Source: Flavobacteriaceae bacterium (GTDB lineage Bacteria > Bacteroidota > Bacteroidia > Flavobacteriales > Flavobacteriaceae). From it: 64,000 nt of DNA. The translations under genes and the position numbers were made by a program. Each line of letters starts with the position of its first letter. Position 1 is the stretch's first letter. Of this stretch, positions 25,141 through 33,971 are shown piece by piece. Location of the stretch: positions 186,001 to 250,000 of the forward strand of contig JABSPK010000004.1 in assembly GCA_013214065.1 (NCBI GenBank), written 5' to 3'. A model generated the notes under the pieces. That model saw nothing but the letters and a program-made list of their open reading frames with translations. It made no database searches and was not told the origin of the DNA.

Positions 25141-26118
25141 TTGAAGGTCACAGCTCAAATACGAGAACCGATTGAGGAAGAAATGGAACTTTTCGAAGAG
25201 AAGTTCCGCGATTCCATGTCCTCTAAAGTGGCCCTGTTCAACCGCATTACCTACTACATCGTCAATCGCAAGGGCAAGCAAATGCGCCCCATGTTCGTTT
25301 TTCTGACGGCAAAAATGTTGAATGGTGGCGAGGTAGTACAACGCACCTATACGGGAGCATCCATTATTGAATTGATCCATACGGCAAGCCTCGTGCATGA
25401 TGATGTAGTCGATGATAGTCTCAAGCGTCGAGGTTTTTTCTCTATCAATGCGCTTTGGAAAAATAAGATCGCCGTCTTGGTCGGGGATTATCTTTTCTCC
25501 AAAGGGTTATTGGTCGCTTTGGAGCATGGCGATTATGATTTGTTGCACATCATTTCCGAATCAGTGCGTTCGATGAGTGAGGGTGAACTGCTCCAAATCG
25601 AGAAAGCGCGACTTCTCGATATCACCGAAGAAGTATATTACCAGATCATTCAGCAGAAAACGGCCCGTCTTATCGCCTCATGTTGTAGTATGGGCGCCGC
25701 GTCGGTCAAACCCGATTCGCCAGAAGTAGAGAAGTTCAGACGGTTCGGCGAATTATGCGGGATGGCTTTTCAGATCAAAGACGACCTATTCGATTACGGG
25801 AATGAACGTATCGGTAAACCGACCGGCATCGATATCAAAGAAAAGAAAATGACGCTGCCTTTGATCCATGCCTTGAACCAATCGGATAAGGCAGAGCGAA
25901 AATGGCTCATCAATTCGATAAAAAACCACAACAAAGACAAGCAAAGGGTCAAAGAAGTCATTGCCTTTGTCAAGAGGAAAGGTGGTTTGGAGTATGCCGT
26001 TGCCAAGATGTTGGAATTCAAAGATGAAGCCTTGGCCTTATTGCAAGACTACCCTGACTCCCCCTATAAGCATGCCTTGATCCTGATGGTCGAATATGTG
26101 GTCGACCGAAAGAAATAG
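25141..26118 (+). CDS. Long-chain polyprenyl diphosphate synthase
   Basis: 325 residues from a TTG; it covers the full conserved N-terminus. Trans-prenyltransferase motifs: GKQMRPMFVFL, the first Asp-rich motif HDDVVDDS (about 83-90) and the second DDLFDYG (about 217-223), with GKPTGIDIKEKKMTLPLIHAL. It elongates FPP/GPP to the side chain of menaquinone or a related polyprenyl. Chain length cannot be read safely. It is probably the ispB/hepT-type enzyme of this genome. Confidence 0.9.
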   Translation: MKVTAQIREPIEEEMELFEEKFRDSMSSKVALFNRITYYIVNRKGKQMRPMFVFLTAKMLNGGEVVQRTYTGASIIELIHTASLVHDDVVDDSLKRRGFFSINALWKNKIAVLVGDYLFSKGLLVALEHGDYDLLHIISESVRSMSEGELLQIEKARLLDITEEVYYQIIQQKTARLIASCCSMGAASVKPDSPEVEKFRRFGELCGMAFQIKDDLFDYGNERIGKPTGIDIKEKKMTLPLIHALNQSDKAERKWLINSIKNHNKDKQRVKEVIAFVKRKGGLEYAVAKMLEFKDEALALLQDYPDSPYKHALILMVEYVVDRKK

Positions 26119-26212
26119 CCAAAGTCGAAGACCCAACGGATAAAAATTTCCTTGCCGATACAACCATTTCGAAAAAGGCTGCGTCTATAGAATAGAGACA
26201 AACCGAGAACCA

Positions 26213-26782
26213 TTGAAGATCATTTCATTTTATAGCAATGAAAGACAGTTGCTGAAAAAAGCGACAGCTGGCCATCGTGCGGCCCAGCAGCATATCTATG
26301 ACCGCTATGCGCCAAAAATGCTCAGTGTCTGTAGGCAGTATATCAAAGATCTGCAATTCGCTGAAGATGTGATGATCGGAGGGTTTGTCAAGGTGTTCAA
26401 ACATTTAAAGGATTTTCGAAACCAAGGAAGCTTCGAAGGTTGGGTACGCCGGATCATGGTGAGGGAAAGTATCTCTTACCTGCGCAAAAAACAGTTTGTT
26501 GTTTATGACGACGCTACGGTTGATTTGGCTGGTGATCGCAATTTGCATGAAGATCATTTTGACGATGTTGAGCATATTCAGGCGATGATCGATGCCTTGC
26601 CCGAAGGGTATAAAATGGTGTTTGTTTTGTATGCGGTTGAAGGATACAAGCATCACGAGATCGCTGAAATGCTAGACATTTCAGAAGGCACTTCAAAGTC
26701 GCAGTTGTATAAGGCCCGTAAGGTCCTACAAGAAAATTTAAAACTAAAAGGCTTGGCCCCTAAAGGAACTGGCCAAGCGTAA
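26213..26782 (+). CDS. ECF-type RNA polymerase sigma factor
   Basis: 189 residues from a TTG. Sigma-70 region 2 lies at about 20-90 (YDRYAPKMLSVCRQYI, EDVMIGGFVKVFKHLKDF, FEGWVRRIMVRESISYLR) and region 4 at about 120-175 (IDALPEGYKMVFVLYAVEGYKHHEIAEML). It is followed 10 bp later by a membrane protein with the layout of an anti-sigma factor and then by an outer-membrane protein, a common flavobacterial envelope-stress arrangement. GTCTATAGAATAGAGAC at 26183-26199, just upstream, is a near-dyad and may be its own promoter. Confidence 0.9.
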   Translation: MKIISFYSNERQLLKKATAGHRAAQQHIYDRYAPKMLSVCRQYIKDLQFAEDVMIGGFVKVFKHLKDFRNQGSFEGWVRRIMVRESISYLRKKQFVVYDDATVDLAGDRNLHEDHFDDVEHIQAMIDALPEGYKMVFVLYAVEGYKHHEIAEMLDISEGTSKSQLYKARKVLQENLKLKGLAPKGTGQA

Positions 26783-26792
26783 ACAAAACGAT

Positions 26793-27524
26793 ATGGGGAA
26801 ATTGGAAGAACATATCAAAGCGAAATTGGAAGAGCGAAGTATCGAGCCAACGGATACAGGTTGGAAACGGGTCGCTTCGCAATTGGACCCGGAACCCCAA
26901 AGTGGTTTCAAATGGAAGTGGTATGCCGTTGCGGCCAGTCTGGTCGGTATCGCTATTGTGACCAGCATGTTCTTTCAGGGCCCATCAACGCAAGAGGAAC
27001 AGATCAAAGTCGTTGAAACGGAGTCTGCCAAACCACCGGTCGACCCTGTCGTTGAACAACGGATATCTCCAGTAGAAGAAGCCTTGGCCGAAACACAGGA
27101 TATTGAGGTTCCAAGGGTACGTGATCAGCGTACGGCAAAAGAAGAAAACGATCAGTTGGCCGCAGTGGTCGAAACACCACAGCTGGATCTGGATATTGAA
27201 CAAAGTCAGGAAGGGCCTGGGCAGGAAAAGCTCGTTGACGACGGGATCATCGATGCCAAAATCCAAGAAGTATTGACCCAGGTAACCGCCCTTGAAGGGA
27301 ACGCCATTGAAATAACCGAGGCCGAAATCGACTCCTTATTGCATGCGGCCCAAAAATCGATTTTACTCGATCAGCTGGTCAATGACAGTGGCAAGGTCGA
27401 CGCCATGGCCCTTTTGGGCGAGGTAGAAGCCGAATTGGATCAGTCCTTTCGGGATCAAATCTTCGAACGTTTGAAGAGCGGTTATCTCAAACTGCGAACG
27501 GCCGTTGCCGATAGAAACAATTAA
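26793..27524 (+). CDS. Probable anti-sigma factor, single-pass membrane protein
   Basis: 243 residues. A cytoplasmic N-terminal part of about 44 residues (EEHIKAKLEERSIEPTDTGW) precedes one transmembrane helix (WYAVAASLVGIAIVTSMFF), then a long acidic region rich in Glu, Gln and Val. The order sigma, membrane protein, barrel supports an anti-sigma role. There is no recognisable zinc-binding anti-sigma motif, so the function is inferred from context only. Confidence 0.6.
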   Translation: MGKLEEHIKAKLEERSIEPTDTGWKRVASQLDPEPQSGFKWKWYAVAASLVGIAIVTSMFFQGPSTQEEQIKVVETESAKPPVDPVVEQRISPVEEALAETQDIEVPRVRDQRTAKEENDQLAAVVETPQLDLDIEQSQEGPGQEKLVDDGIIDAKIQEVLTQVTALEGNAIEITEAEIDSLLHAAQKSILLDQLVNDSGKVDAMALLGEVEAELDQSFRDQIFERLKSGYLKLRTAVADRNN

Positions 27525-27558
27525 ATCCATTCATCAATCAAACCAACCCATTCCATGA

Positions 27559-27574
27559 CCTCCCGAAAGGGAGG
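27559..27574. repeat. Short hairpin CCTCCC-GAAA-GGGAGG
   Basis: A perfect 6-bp stem closed by a GAAA tetraloop, in the gap between the anti-sigma and barrel genes. Such CTCCCGAAAGGGAG units are, as I recall, dispersed in flavobacterial genomes. It could stabilise or attenuate the polycistronic RNA. Confidence 0.4.
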
Positions 27575-27604
27575 CTGGCTGGGGCGGTCATAAATCGAAA
27601 CACC

Positions 27605-28675
27605 ATGAGAAAAAAAACCGGAGCCTTTATCGCGATCGTACTATTGATCACCTCTGTGCCATTGCTTGCACAAAAAGATTACAACGATCGAATTACCGTA
27701 TTGAAAGAGCAAAAAGAACGCATCACCCAGCAAGAAAAAGATGCCTTGAAACTCGAAGTGAAGTCGATAAACGAGCGGCTCGAACGTGGGGCGATTTCAA
27801 CTGAAGAAGCCGCTATCTTAAAAGAGGAGGCCGCCAAAAAGAGAGCCTTGAACATCGAAAACCGATTGGCGATCATCGAAAACCAAATTGCCTTGCTCGA
27901 CCGTAACGAAGGCAAGACCTTGGTCTTGCTCGAGGCCGATACCATCTCCGATGACGACATCCGATTGAACCTTATGGTCGATGGTCGACCCTTCTTTAGC
28001 GTGAATTCGAAGAAGTGGAAAAAAGAAATCAAATACGATCGTCGTACCTATTCCGATTTCGTTATTGCCATTGGTTTGAACAATGCCATCATCGAAGATC
28101 AGTCTTTAGACGATTCGCCCTATAAAATCGGGGGAAGTCGATTTTTCGAAATGGGATGGCAATGGCGCACCCGGGTTTTTCGAAATTCCAATTTTTTGCG
28201 ATTGAACTATGGTTTTAACTTTCAGTTCAATGGACTTAAACCCGACAATAACCAGTATTTCGTTACCAATGGTGATCAGACCGAGCTTCAGGAATTTGAA
28301 TTTGAATTGAATAAATCGAAGTTCAGGATGGATAATCTTGTATTTCCGTTACACTTCGAATTCGGCCCATCGAAGTTTTATGAAGGCAAAGATCGTATTC
28401 GTTACTCCTTAGATCGACAATTCCGACTTGGAATAGGGGGGTACGGCGGTTTCAATATCGGTACCCGGCAAAAGTTGAAGTACACCAACAACGGTGATCG
28501 GATCAAAGACAAGCTTAAGCGCGATTACAACACCAGCGACCTGATATACGGTCTTAGTGCCTATGCCGGTGTTGGCGGTACCTTGTTGTACGTTAAATAC
28601 GATCTCAATCCGATTTTTAGGGATGCTCCGGTCAAACAACGGAATATCTCCTTGGGCTTGCGCTTTGACCTTTGA
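27605..28675 (+). CDS. Secreted protein with a coiled-coil N-terminus and a predicted outer-membrane barrel
   Basis: 356 residues. After the signal peptide (GAFIAIVLLITSVPLLA) comes a long charged helical stretch (about 25-105, heptad-like, rich in Glu/Lys/Leu) and then a C-terminal half with amphipathic beta strands, several aromatic-ending (FFEMGWQWRTRVF, FLRLNYGFNFQF, VGGTLLYVKYDL), ending in LGLRFDL with a terminal aromatic as in outer-membrane barrels. It is third in the sigma/anti-sigma operon and probably its output or sensor. I recognise no named family. Confidence 0.65.
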   Translation: MRKKTGAFIAIVLLITSVPLLAQKDYNDRITVLKEQKERITQQEKDALKLEVKSINERLERGAISTEEAAILKEEAAKKRALNIENRLAIIENQIALLDRNEGKTLVLLEADTISDDDIRLNLMVDGRPFFSVNSKKWKKEIKYDRRTYSDFVIAIGLNNAIIEDQSLDDSPYKIGGSRFFEMGWQWRTRVFRNSNFLRLNYGFNFQFNGLKPDNNQYFVTNGDQTELQEFEFELNKSKFRMDNLVFPLHFEFGPSKFYEGKDRIRYSLDRQFRLGIGGYGGFNIGTRQKLKYTNNGDRIKDKLKRDYNTSDLIYGLSAYAGVGGTLLYVKYDLNPIFRDAPVKQRNISLGLRFDL

Positions 28676-28909
28676 TCAAAGCGCATTGCGCATCGCCTCG
28701 GTAAACTCATTTTCAAGGTACGTCTTTTTGCAATGGGAACATTGTACCATTTGCAAACTACCGATTTTGAGTAAAGGTATCCAGAAGAGATGCAAATAAT
28801 TGGTCTGTTGGCTATAAGTCAGACTGTTATCTTGTTGGCAAAAAGGGCAATTGACCGCTAAGCGACGGCTTTGTTTCTTTCCGGTGCGGGTTCCGAAGAA
28901 AAGAATCAT
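28676..28909 (-). CDS. Small zinc-ribbon protein
   Basis: 77 residues from the ATG at 28909 (start MILFFGTRTGKKQ); an earlier ATG at 28933 is less likely. Two CxxC knuckles (CPFC, CSHC) 36 residues apart can bind one zinc. Between them is a hydrophobic NYLHLFWIPLLKIGSLQMVQ. This is the widespread small zinc-ribbon family of Flavobacteriia, of unknown role. It is convergent with the barrel gene (3' ends abut) and divergent from dnaG. Confidence 0.75.
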   Translation of the reverse strand: MILFFGTRTGKKQSRRLAVNCPFCQQDNSLTYSQQTNYLHLFWIPLLKIGSLQMVQCSHCKKTYLENEFTEAMRNAL

Positions 28910-28977
28910 ATCTCGGGCGTTTGTGTCTTTCAAAATACGAATTTTGGCTACCTTTAGCGACTACAGTTTGCCCAATC

Positions 28978-30951
28978 GTGATATCGAAAAGTACCATAGA
29001 TCAAGTTTATGAGACCGCCCGGGTCGAAGAGGTGATCGGTGATTTCGTCCAGTTGAAGAAATCCGGTTCCAACTTCAAGGGGCTTAGCCCCTTTAGCGAT
29101 GAGCGTACGCCTAGTTTTATGGTGTCGCCGGTCAAACAGATATGGAAAGATTTCAGTAGCGGTAAAGGAGGTAATGTCGTGGCTTTTTTGATGGAGCATG
29201 AGCATTTCAATTATCCGGAGGCTATTCGCTATTTGGCCAAGAAATACAACATTGAAATCGAGGAGACGGAGCAGACCGATGAACAAAAGGAAGCTGCCAA
29301 CGAACGGGAGAGCATGTATTTGGTCTCAGAATACGCGCAAAAATACTATGCCGATATCCTTTGGAACTCCACACTGGGCAAAGCCATTGGTTTGAGTTAT
29401 TTCAAGGAACGCGGGTTCACCGATGAGACCGTGAAAAAGTTCGGTTTGGGGTATAACCTCGATGAATGGGGTGCCTTTACGGATACGGCCATCGAACAGG
29501 GCTATCAATTGGAATATCTTGAAAAAACAGGATTGACCATTGTAAAGGAACAGCAAAACGGGCCTGCCAAAAAGTTCGATAGGTTCAAAGGCCGGGTCCT
29601 TTTTCCGATCCATTCGATGAGCGGTAGGGTATTGGGTTTCGGAGGGCGTATTTTAGGGAATGACAAGAAAGCCGCTAAGTACTTGAATTCGCCCGAAAGC
29701 GATATCTACCATAAAAGCAAGGTGCTTTATGGTATTTATTTCGCAAAGCAGGCCATTGCCAAACAAGATAATTGCTTTTTGGTAGAAGGATACACCGATG
29801 TGATCCAATTCTACCAAAGGGGGATCGAAAATGTCGTCGCCTCTAGCGGAACGGCATTGACACCGGAGCAAATACGATTGATCAATCGCTTGACCAATAA
29901 CATCACCGTACTATTCGATGGGGATGCTGCGGGCTTAAGGGCCTCACTTCGTGGTATCGATTTGATCCTCGAACAAGGCATGAACGTCAAGGTCTGTACC
30001 TTTCCTGAAGGGGAAGATCCCGACAGTTTCGCCAAAAACAATGCCCTTGAAGACGTGGTGTCGTTTTTAGCGGACAATGCCAAAGACTTTATCCAGTTCA
30101 AAGCTTCGATGTTGACCGATGAAGCAGCTGATGACCCTATCAAACGGGCCGATACCGTAAGGGACATCGTCAACAGTATCGCCAAGATACCCGATAGGAT
30201 CAAAAAGGAGATATACATCCAGGAATGTGCGAAGATCATGAACGTTTCCGAAGCGGTCTTGTACAATACCATGGCCCAAATCGATAAAAAAGGGGTTCAG
30301 GAATCCACTAAGAAAATCCAACAAGAGCAAAAGGCTTTCGAGGTGGTCAAACACGATCCGGTAATCGAAAAGGTCGATGTGCAATACGAACTCGAACGAA
30401 AGATCATCGAAATGCTATTGCTTTATGGCCAGCAGCAAGAAGAATTCGAGGATTTGGTGTTGAAAGAGGATGATGAAGGTGAATTGGTCTTGGCTCCCGA
30501 AACCGTCAATGCCAAGGTATACGAGAAAGTATATCTCGACCTTCAAGAAGATGAAATCGAATTATCGAACGAACAATTCAAAACCTTATACTATCGGTTG
30601 ATCGCCCAATTGAATGAGAACGATAGCTTTTCGGTGAGTACCTTTCTCAATGAGGTGGATCAACATATGGCGACTGAGATCAGCTCCATCCTAATGGAAG
30701 AGGAACGCTATGTATTACATGATTGGGAACGCAAGGATATCTATCCGAAAGGCAAGAAATCAGGGGTCGCCCAATTGGTAGGGGAGACCATTTTGACCCT
30801 ACGTTGTAATCTGATCAAGAACCGAATCGCCAAACTACAGGAAACTACGGCCGCCCCTTCGAACGACAATGCCGAAGTGTTGGAAGAGATCATGAACTAC
30901 CTCCAGTTGAACAAATTGTTGAACGCGAAATTGAACCGCGTGCTCTCCTAA
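28978..30951 (+). CDS. dnaG: DNA primase, zinc-binding residues replaced
   Basis: 657 residues from the GTG at 28978 (MISKSTIDQVYETARVEEVI, the normal DnaG start). The N-terminal CHC2 region is kept in shape, but GLSPFSDERTPSF and WKDFSSGKGG show that the four zinc ligands are Ser37, Ser40, Asp58 and Ser61 instead of Cys, His, Cys, Cys. The TOPRIM domain is intact (LVEGYTDVIQFYQRG, LFDGDAAGLRA), and a long C-terminal helicase-binding region follows. It makes primers for replication. A TACCTTTA box at 28949-28956 is the likely promoter. Confidence 0.93.
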   Translation: MISKSTIDQVYETARVEEVIGDFVQLKKSGSNFKGLSPFSDERTPSFMVSPVKQIWKDFSSGKGGNVVAFLMEHEHFNYPEAIRYLAKKYNIEIEETEQTDEQKEAANERESMYLVSEYAQKYYADILWNSTLGKAIGLSYFKERGFTDETVKKFGLGYNLDEWGAFTDTAIEQGYQLEYLEKTGLTIVKEQQNGPAKKFDRFKGRVLFPIHSMSGRVLGFGGRILGNDKKAAKYLNSPESDIYHKSKVLYGIYFAKQAIAKQDNCFLVEGYTDVIQFYQRGIENVVASSGTALTPEQIRLINRLTNNITVLFDGDAAGLRASLRGIDLILEQGMNVKVCTFPEGEDPDSFAKNNALEDVVSFLADNAKDFIQFKASMLTDEAADDPIKRADTVRDIVNSIAKIPDRIKKEIYIQECAKIMNVSEAVLYNTMAQIDKKGVQESTKKIQQEQKAFEVVKHDPVIEKVDVQYELERKIIEMLLLYGQQQEEFEDLVLKEDDEGELVLAPETVNAKVYEKVYLDLQEDEIELSNEQFKTLYYRLIAQLNENDSFSVSTFLNEVDQHMATEISSILMEEERYVLHDWERKDIYPKGKKSGVAQLVGETILTLRCNLIKNRIAKLQETTAAPSNDNAEVLEEIMNYLQLNKLLNAKLNRVLS

Positions 30952-30985
30952 AACAAAAACCATGGCCATGCCGGGGTTTTTGTTT
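30951..30985. terminator. Bidirectional terminator between dnaG and the response regulator gene
   Basis: An 11-bp stem AAACAAAAACC (30951-30961)/GGTTTTTGTTT (30975-30985) around a 13-base loop. A- and T-rich arms let it work on both strands. Confidence 0.65.
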
Positions 30986-31003
30986 AATGAAATGGAAGTA
31001 CGT

Positions 31004-31633
31004 TTAGTACAGCTCCAAAGCTTTGGCTTGTTGCAACAAATCGACGAGATTATCGACATTCAATTTGCGCATCAATCGAGCCTTATAGGTGCTCACCGTT
31101 TTCTCGTTGAGGTTCAACCCTTCGGCCACTTCCTTGTTTCGCTTACCGCTGGCCAGAAGTTGGAGTACTTCCACCTCGCGGGTTGATAGTTTTCTGAAGA
31201 ATCTTCTTGGTTTTTGAGTTCCTTCATCAAAGGCCAAGCGCTGGGCCAATTCATTGGTAATGAACATGTTTCCTTCTGCAACCTTCTTCAGGGCGGAAAT
31301 AATGTAGTCGACCTCTGCGGTTTTTGAAAGGTAACCGAAGGCGCCGGCCCTGATCGTATTCAAGGCATAAACATCTTCTGATTGACCACTGTACATCAGT
31401 ACTTTGGTATTCGGAAAATCTTGTTTGATTTTGCGGAGGGTGGCGATACCGTTGATTTCTGGAATATCCATTTCCAACATCACCACATCCGGTGAAACTT
31501 TCTCGAGCGTTTTGAAAAGCTCGCTTGTCGAAGACACATCACCGATCACTTCAAACTCCGTAGAGTTTTGAAGGACTTGTTTGACGCCAAGTCGCACAAT
31601 TGGGTGACTGTCAGCAATTAATACTTGAATCAT
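31004..31633 (-). CDS. NarL/LuxR-type response regulator with an atypical receiver
   Basis: 209 residues: a receiver domain (1-120) and a LuxR helix-turn-helix (about 145-205, LSTREVEVLQLLASGKRNKE, KTVSTYKARLMRKL). The phosphoacceptor position reads VVMLEMDIP, so Glu54 replaces Asp. The acidic pair is D8-S9 rather than Asp-Asp. Lys104 (YLSKTA) is kept. Glu at this place often mimics phosphorylation, so it may be constitutively active or controlled otherwise. No histidine kinase is adjacent. It is downstream of nadE. Confidence 0.88.
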   Translation of the reverse strand: MIQVLIADSHPIVRLGVKQVLQNSTEFEVIGDVSSTSELFKTLEKVSPDVVMLEMDIPEINGIATLRKIKQDFPNTKVLMYSGQSEDVYALNTIRAGAFGYLSKTAEVDYIISALKKVAEGNMFITNELAQRLAFDEGTQKPRRFFRKLSTREVEVLQLLASGKRNKEVAEGLNLNEKTVSTYKARLMRKLNVDNLVDLLQQAKALELY

Positions 31634-31746
31634 TGTGGTAGGATTTACTATATTCTGTTTGGCAAAATGTGTTTAGTAATCTAATGCTTACAATCGATGA
31701 AAGGCAAGTTAACCATTTTGCCTTACAAAATTGTGCTTTTTTTATT

Positions 31747-31771
31747 AAAACCACAGAATTTTTGTGGTTTT
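31747..31771. terminator. Hairpin between nadE and the response regulator gene
   Basis: A perfect 9-bp stem AAAACCACA/TGTGGTTTT with a 7-base loop; the T run lies inside the stem end. It probably terminates nadE (minus strand). Confidence 0.5.
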
Positions 31772-31791
31772 ATTCGTTTTAATAGCAGGAT

Positions 31792-32595
31792 TTAAGGTTG
31801 AGTGGTAACTTTTAGTGAATCAGGTATTTCACAAATGGGAATAGGAATCATCTTATGCTTGTTCGCGGTATTGAACTTTTTGTAGATTGTAAATACCTCT
31901 TTTTTTCTGTCAGAAAAGTCTTCTTCGGTTTTGCCCTGGTCATCCATCTGCATGGCCCATTCCAATTCAGGGTATGAGGCACCGATTTGATCTTCATCAG
32001 TACGACTATCGCCCCAGAGGCCATCGGTAGGGGCCGCTTCCATAATATCTTGATTTACACCGAGCACACTCCCAAGGGCATATACTTCCGATTTGAGCAA
32101 ATCGGCAATAGGGCTCAGGTCGACCCCGCCATCACCGTATTTGGTGTAAAATCCCACTCCGAAGTCCTCGACCTTGTTCCCGGTACCGGCCACTAAATAG
32201 CCTTTTAAGGCGGCGAAATAGTACAAGGTGGTCATGCGGAGCCTTGCCCGGGTATTCGCCAATGACATGAAGCGTTCTTCCTCATCGGCTACCGCCGGTA
32301 ATGCCGCTACCAAACTATCGAAAACCGGGGTCAAGTTCACCGGTTGCCGTTTGACATTTGGGAAATTCGATTGTAGCCAATCAATATGGCGGTCAGCGCG
32401 TGTGACTTGATTGGCCCCTTGATGGATGGGCATTTCAAGGCAAAGCAGGTCCAATCCTGTTTTCGCACATAAGGTAGAGGTCACGGCTGAATCGATCCCT
32501 CCCGAAACGCCGATGACGAAACCCTTGATGTTCGCGTTGTTCGCATACTCCTTTAACCAATTCACGATATGGGCGATGACCTTTTCTGTTTGCAT
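31792..32595 (-). CDS. nadE: NAD+ synthase, ammonia-dependent type
   Basis: 267 residues with no glutaminase domain. The PP-loop is VIGVSGGIDSAVTSTL (about 27-42). Further motifs are TRARLRMTTLYYFAA, GTGNKVEDFGVGFYTKYGDGGVD and LWGDSRTDEDQIG, with a C-terminal KHKMIPIP. It amidates nicotinic acid adenine dinucleotide to NAD+. It is divergent from gldB; the intervening 65 bp hold the gldB -7 box. Confidence 0.94.
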   Translation of the reverse strand: MQTEKVIAHIVNWLKEYANNANIKGFVIGVSGGIDSAVTSTLCAKTGLDLLCLEMPIHQGANQVTRADRHIDWLQSNFPNVKRQPVNLTPVFDSLVAALPAVADEEERFMSLANTRARLRMTTLYYFAALKGYLVAGTGNKVEDFGVGFYTKYGDGGVDLSPIADLLKSEVYALGSVLGVNQDIMEAAPTDGLWGDSRTDEDQIGASYPELEWAMQMDDQGKTEEDFSDRKKEVFTIYKKFNTANKHKMIPIPICEIPDSLKVTTQP

Positions 32596-32619
32596 AGCTG
32601 AGCTTTAATGTCAAAAATT

Positions 32620-32627
32620 TACCTTTG
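32620..32627 (+). promoter_or_regulatory. -7 element TACCTTTG of gldB-gldC
   Basis: An exact TAnnTTTG match 33 bases before the gldB ATG at 32661. Confidence 0.6.
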
Positions 32628-32660
32628 TGCCCTGTAAATTTAAATGCTAGGTCCTTAATA

Positions 32661-33632
32661 ATGAAGTTGAACCCGAAATACTTTTGGCTAGCGGTCTTCA
32701 TGGCCCTTGTTTTTTCTTGTAAAGAAGAGAACAAGCTAGAAAACCAAATCGCAGACATACCCGTTCAAGTAAGCCTGGCACGCTTTGATATCGAATTCGC
32801 CAAAGCGACACCGAAAGACCTTCCTGCATTGAAACGAAAGTATCCGTATTTGTTCCCCGAACGTTTCCCTGATAGTATTTGGGTAGCCAAAATGGGAGAT
32901 ACCATACAACATGAACTTTCCGAAGAAGTCGCTATGGGCTTCGGTGATTTTGAAACTGAGACCGAACAGCTTAGGGGATTGTTCCAACACCTTCGCTATT
33001 ACTTTCCCGGTATGCCCTTGCCGAAGGTCGTGACCATGACCTCAGACGTTGAATACAACAACAGGGTGATCTTGACCGATTCCTTGCTGTTGATCGGTTT
33101 GGATAATTATCTAGGGAAGGATCATCGTTTTTATCAAAGAATCCCCCGCTATGTCGCCAAGGGGCTTGATAAGCAATTCTTAGTGGCCGATGTGGCCAGC
33201 GCCTTTGCAAAGGCGGTCAACCGCTATCCGCGAAACCGTACCTTTTTGTCACGGATGGTGTATCACGGTAAAGAACTATACTTGAAAGAGATGCTGTTGC
33301 CTGGTTTGTCGGAAGCCGCTATCATAGGCTATGAGACCGATGAAATGGAATGGGCAGCGGCCAATGAAGCGCAGATGTGGCGGTATTTTATCGAAAGGGA
33401 ATTGCTGTACAGCACCGAATCCGGATTGGATCGAAGGTTTTTGGATCCCGCACCCTTTTCGAAGTTCCAATTGGAACTCGATACCGAATCACCTGGGCGA
33501 TTGGGTCGTTATATAGGATGGCAAATAGTTCGATCATTCGCCAAAAACCGTCCTGAAGTACCCTTGACCAAACTTTTGGTCTTACCGGCCGATGAACTTT
33601 TCAAAGAAGCAAATTACAAACCGAAGAAATAA
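32661..33632 (+). CDS. gldB: Gliding motility lipoprotein GldB
   Basis: 323 residues from the ATG at 32661, which opens a lipoprotein signal peptide (FWLAVFMALVFSC, Cys at about 20). The mature part matches GldB: FDIEFAKATPKDLPALKRKYPYLFP, VTMTSDVEYNNRVI and GLDNYLG. Family knowledge: GldB is an essential cell-envelope lipoprotein of the gliding machinery of F. johnsoniae. gldC follows after one base. Confidence 0.93.
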   Translation: MKLNPKYFWLAVFMALVFSCKEENKLENQIADIPVQVSLARFDIEFAKATPKDLPALKRKYPYLFPERFPDSIWVAKMGDTIQHELSEEVAMGFGDFETETEQLRGLFQHLRYYFPGMPLPKVVTMTSDVEYNNRVILTDSLLLIGLDNYLGKDHRFYQRIPRYVAKGLDKQFLVADVASAFAKAVNRYPRNRTFLSRMVYHGKELYLKEMLLPGLSEAAIIGYETDEMEWAAANEAQMWRYFIERELLYSTESGLDRRFLDPAPFSKFQLELDTESPGRLGRYIGWQIVRSFAKNRPEVPLTKLLVLPADELFKEANYKPKK

Positions 33633-33633
33633 A

Positions 33634-33966
33634 ATGGCAGTAGCACATACCTCGGAAATACGTTTAAAAGTGGGGCTCGATGAAAATCGGGTTCCCGAAG
33701 AACTCAGTTGGTCGGCCCAAGATGGGGGTATCGACAACGAAGAAGCCAAAGCCATGTTGTTGTCGGTTTGGGACAGCAAGCATAAGGAGTCGTTAAAAAT
33801 CGACCTCTGGACCAAGGACATGCCGGTCGATGAAATGAAAATCTTCTTCCATCAAACCCTGGTTTCTTTAGCGGATACCTTCATGAAGGCCACCCAAGAT
33901 GAGAAGATGACGGCCACCATGAAGGATTTCTGTGACTATTTCGCCGAGAAGTTGGAGCTGAAGTGA
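33634..33966 (+). CDS. gldC: Gliding motility protein GldC
   Basis: 110 residues from the ATG at 33634 (MAVAHTSEIRLKVGLDENRV). The family pattern VPEELSWSAQDGG, AMLLSVWD, KIDLWTKDMPVDEMK and FFHQTLVSLADT is intact. It is a soluble protein that improves gliding efficiency in F. johnsoniae. It is co-transcribed with gldB and convergent with the DUF2306 gene 5 bp away. Confidence 0.93.
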   Translation: MAVAHTSEIRLKVGLDENRVPEELSWSAQDGGIDNEEAKAMLLSVWDSKHKESLKIDLWTKDMPVDEMKIFFHQTLVSLADTFMKATQDEKMTATMKDFCDYFAEKLELK

Positions 33967-33971
33967 TTTGC

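Noticed and set aside
28978-29175. DnaG being a degraded gene because its zinc ligands are missing
   Set aside because: The frame is full length, all other motifs are intact and the substituted region is otherwise conserved, so it is a functional variant.
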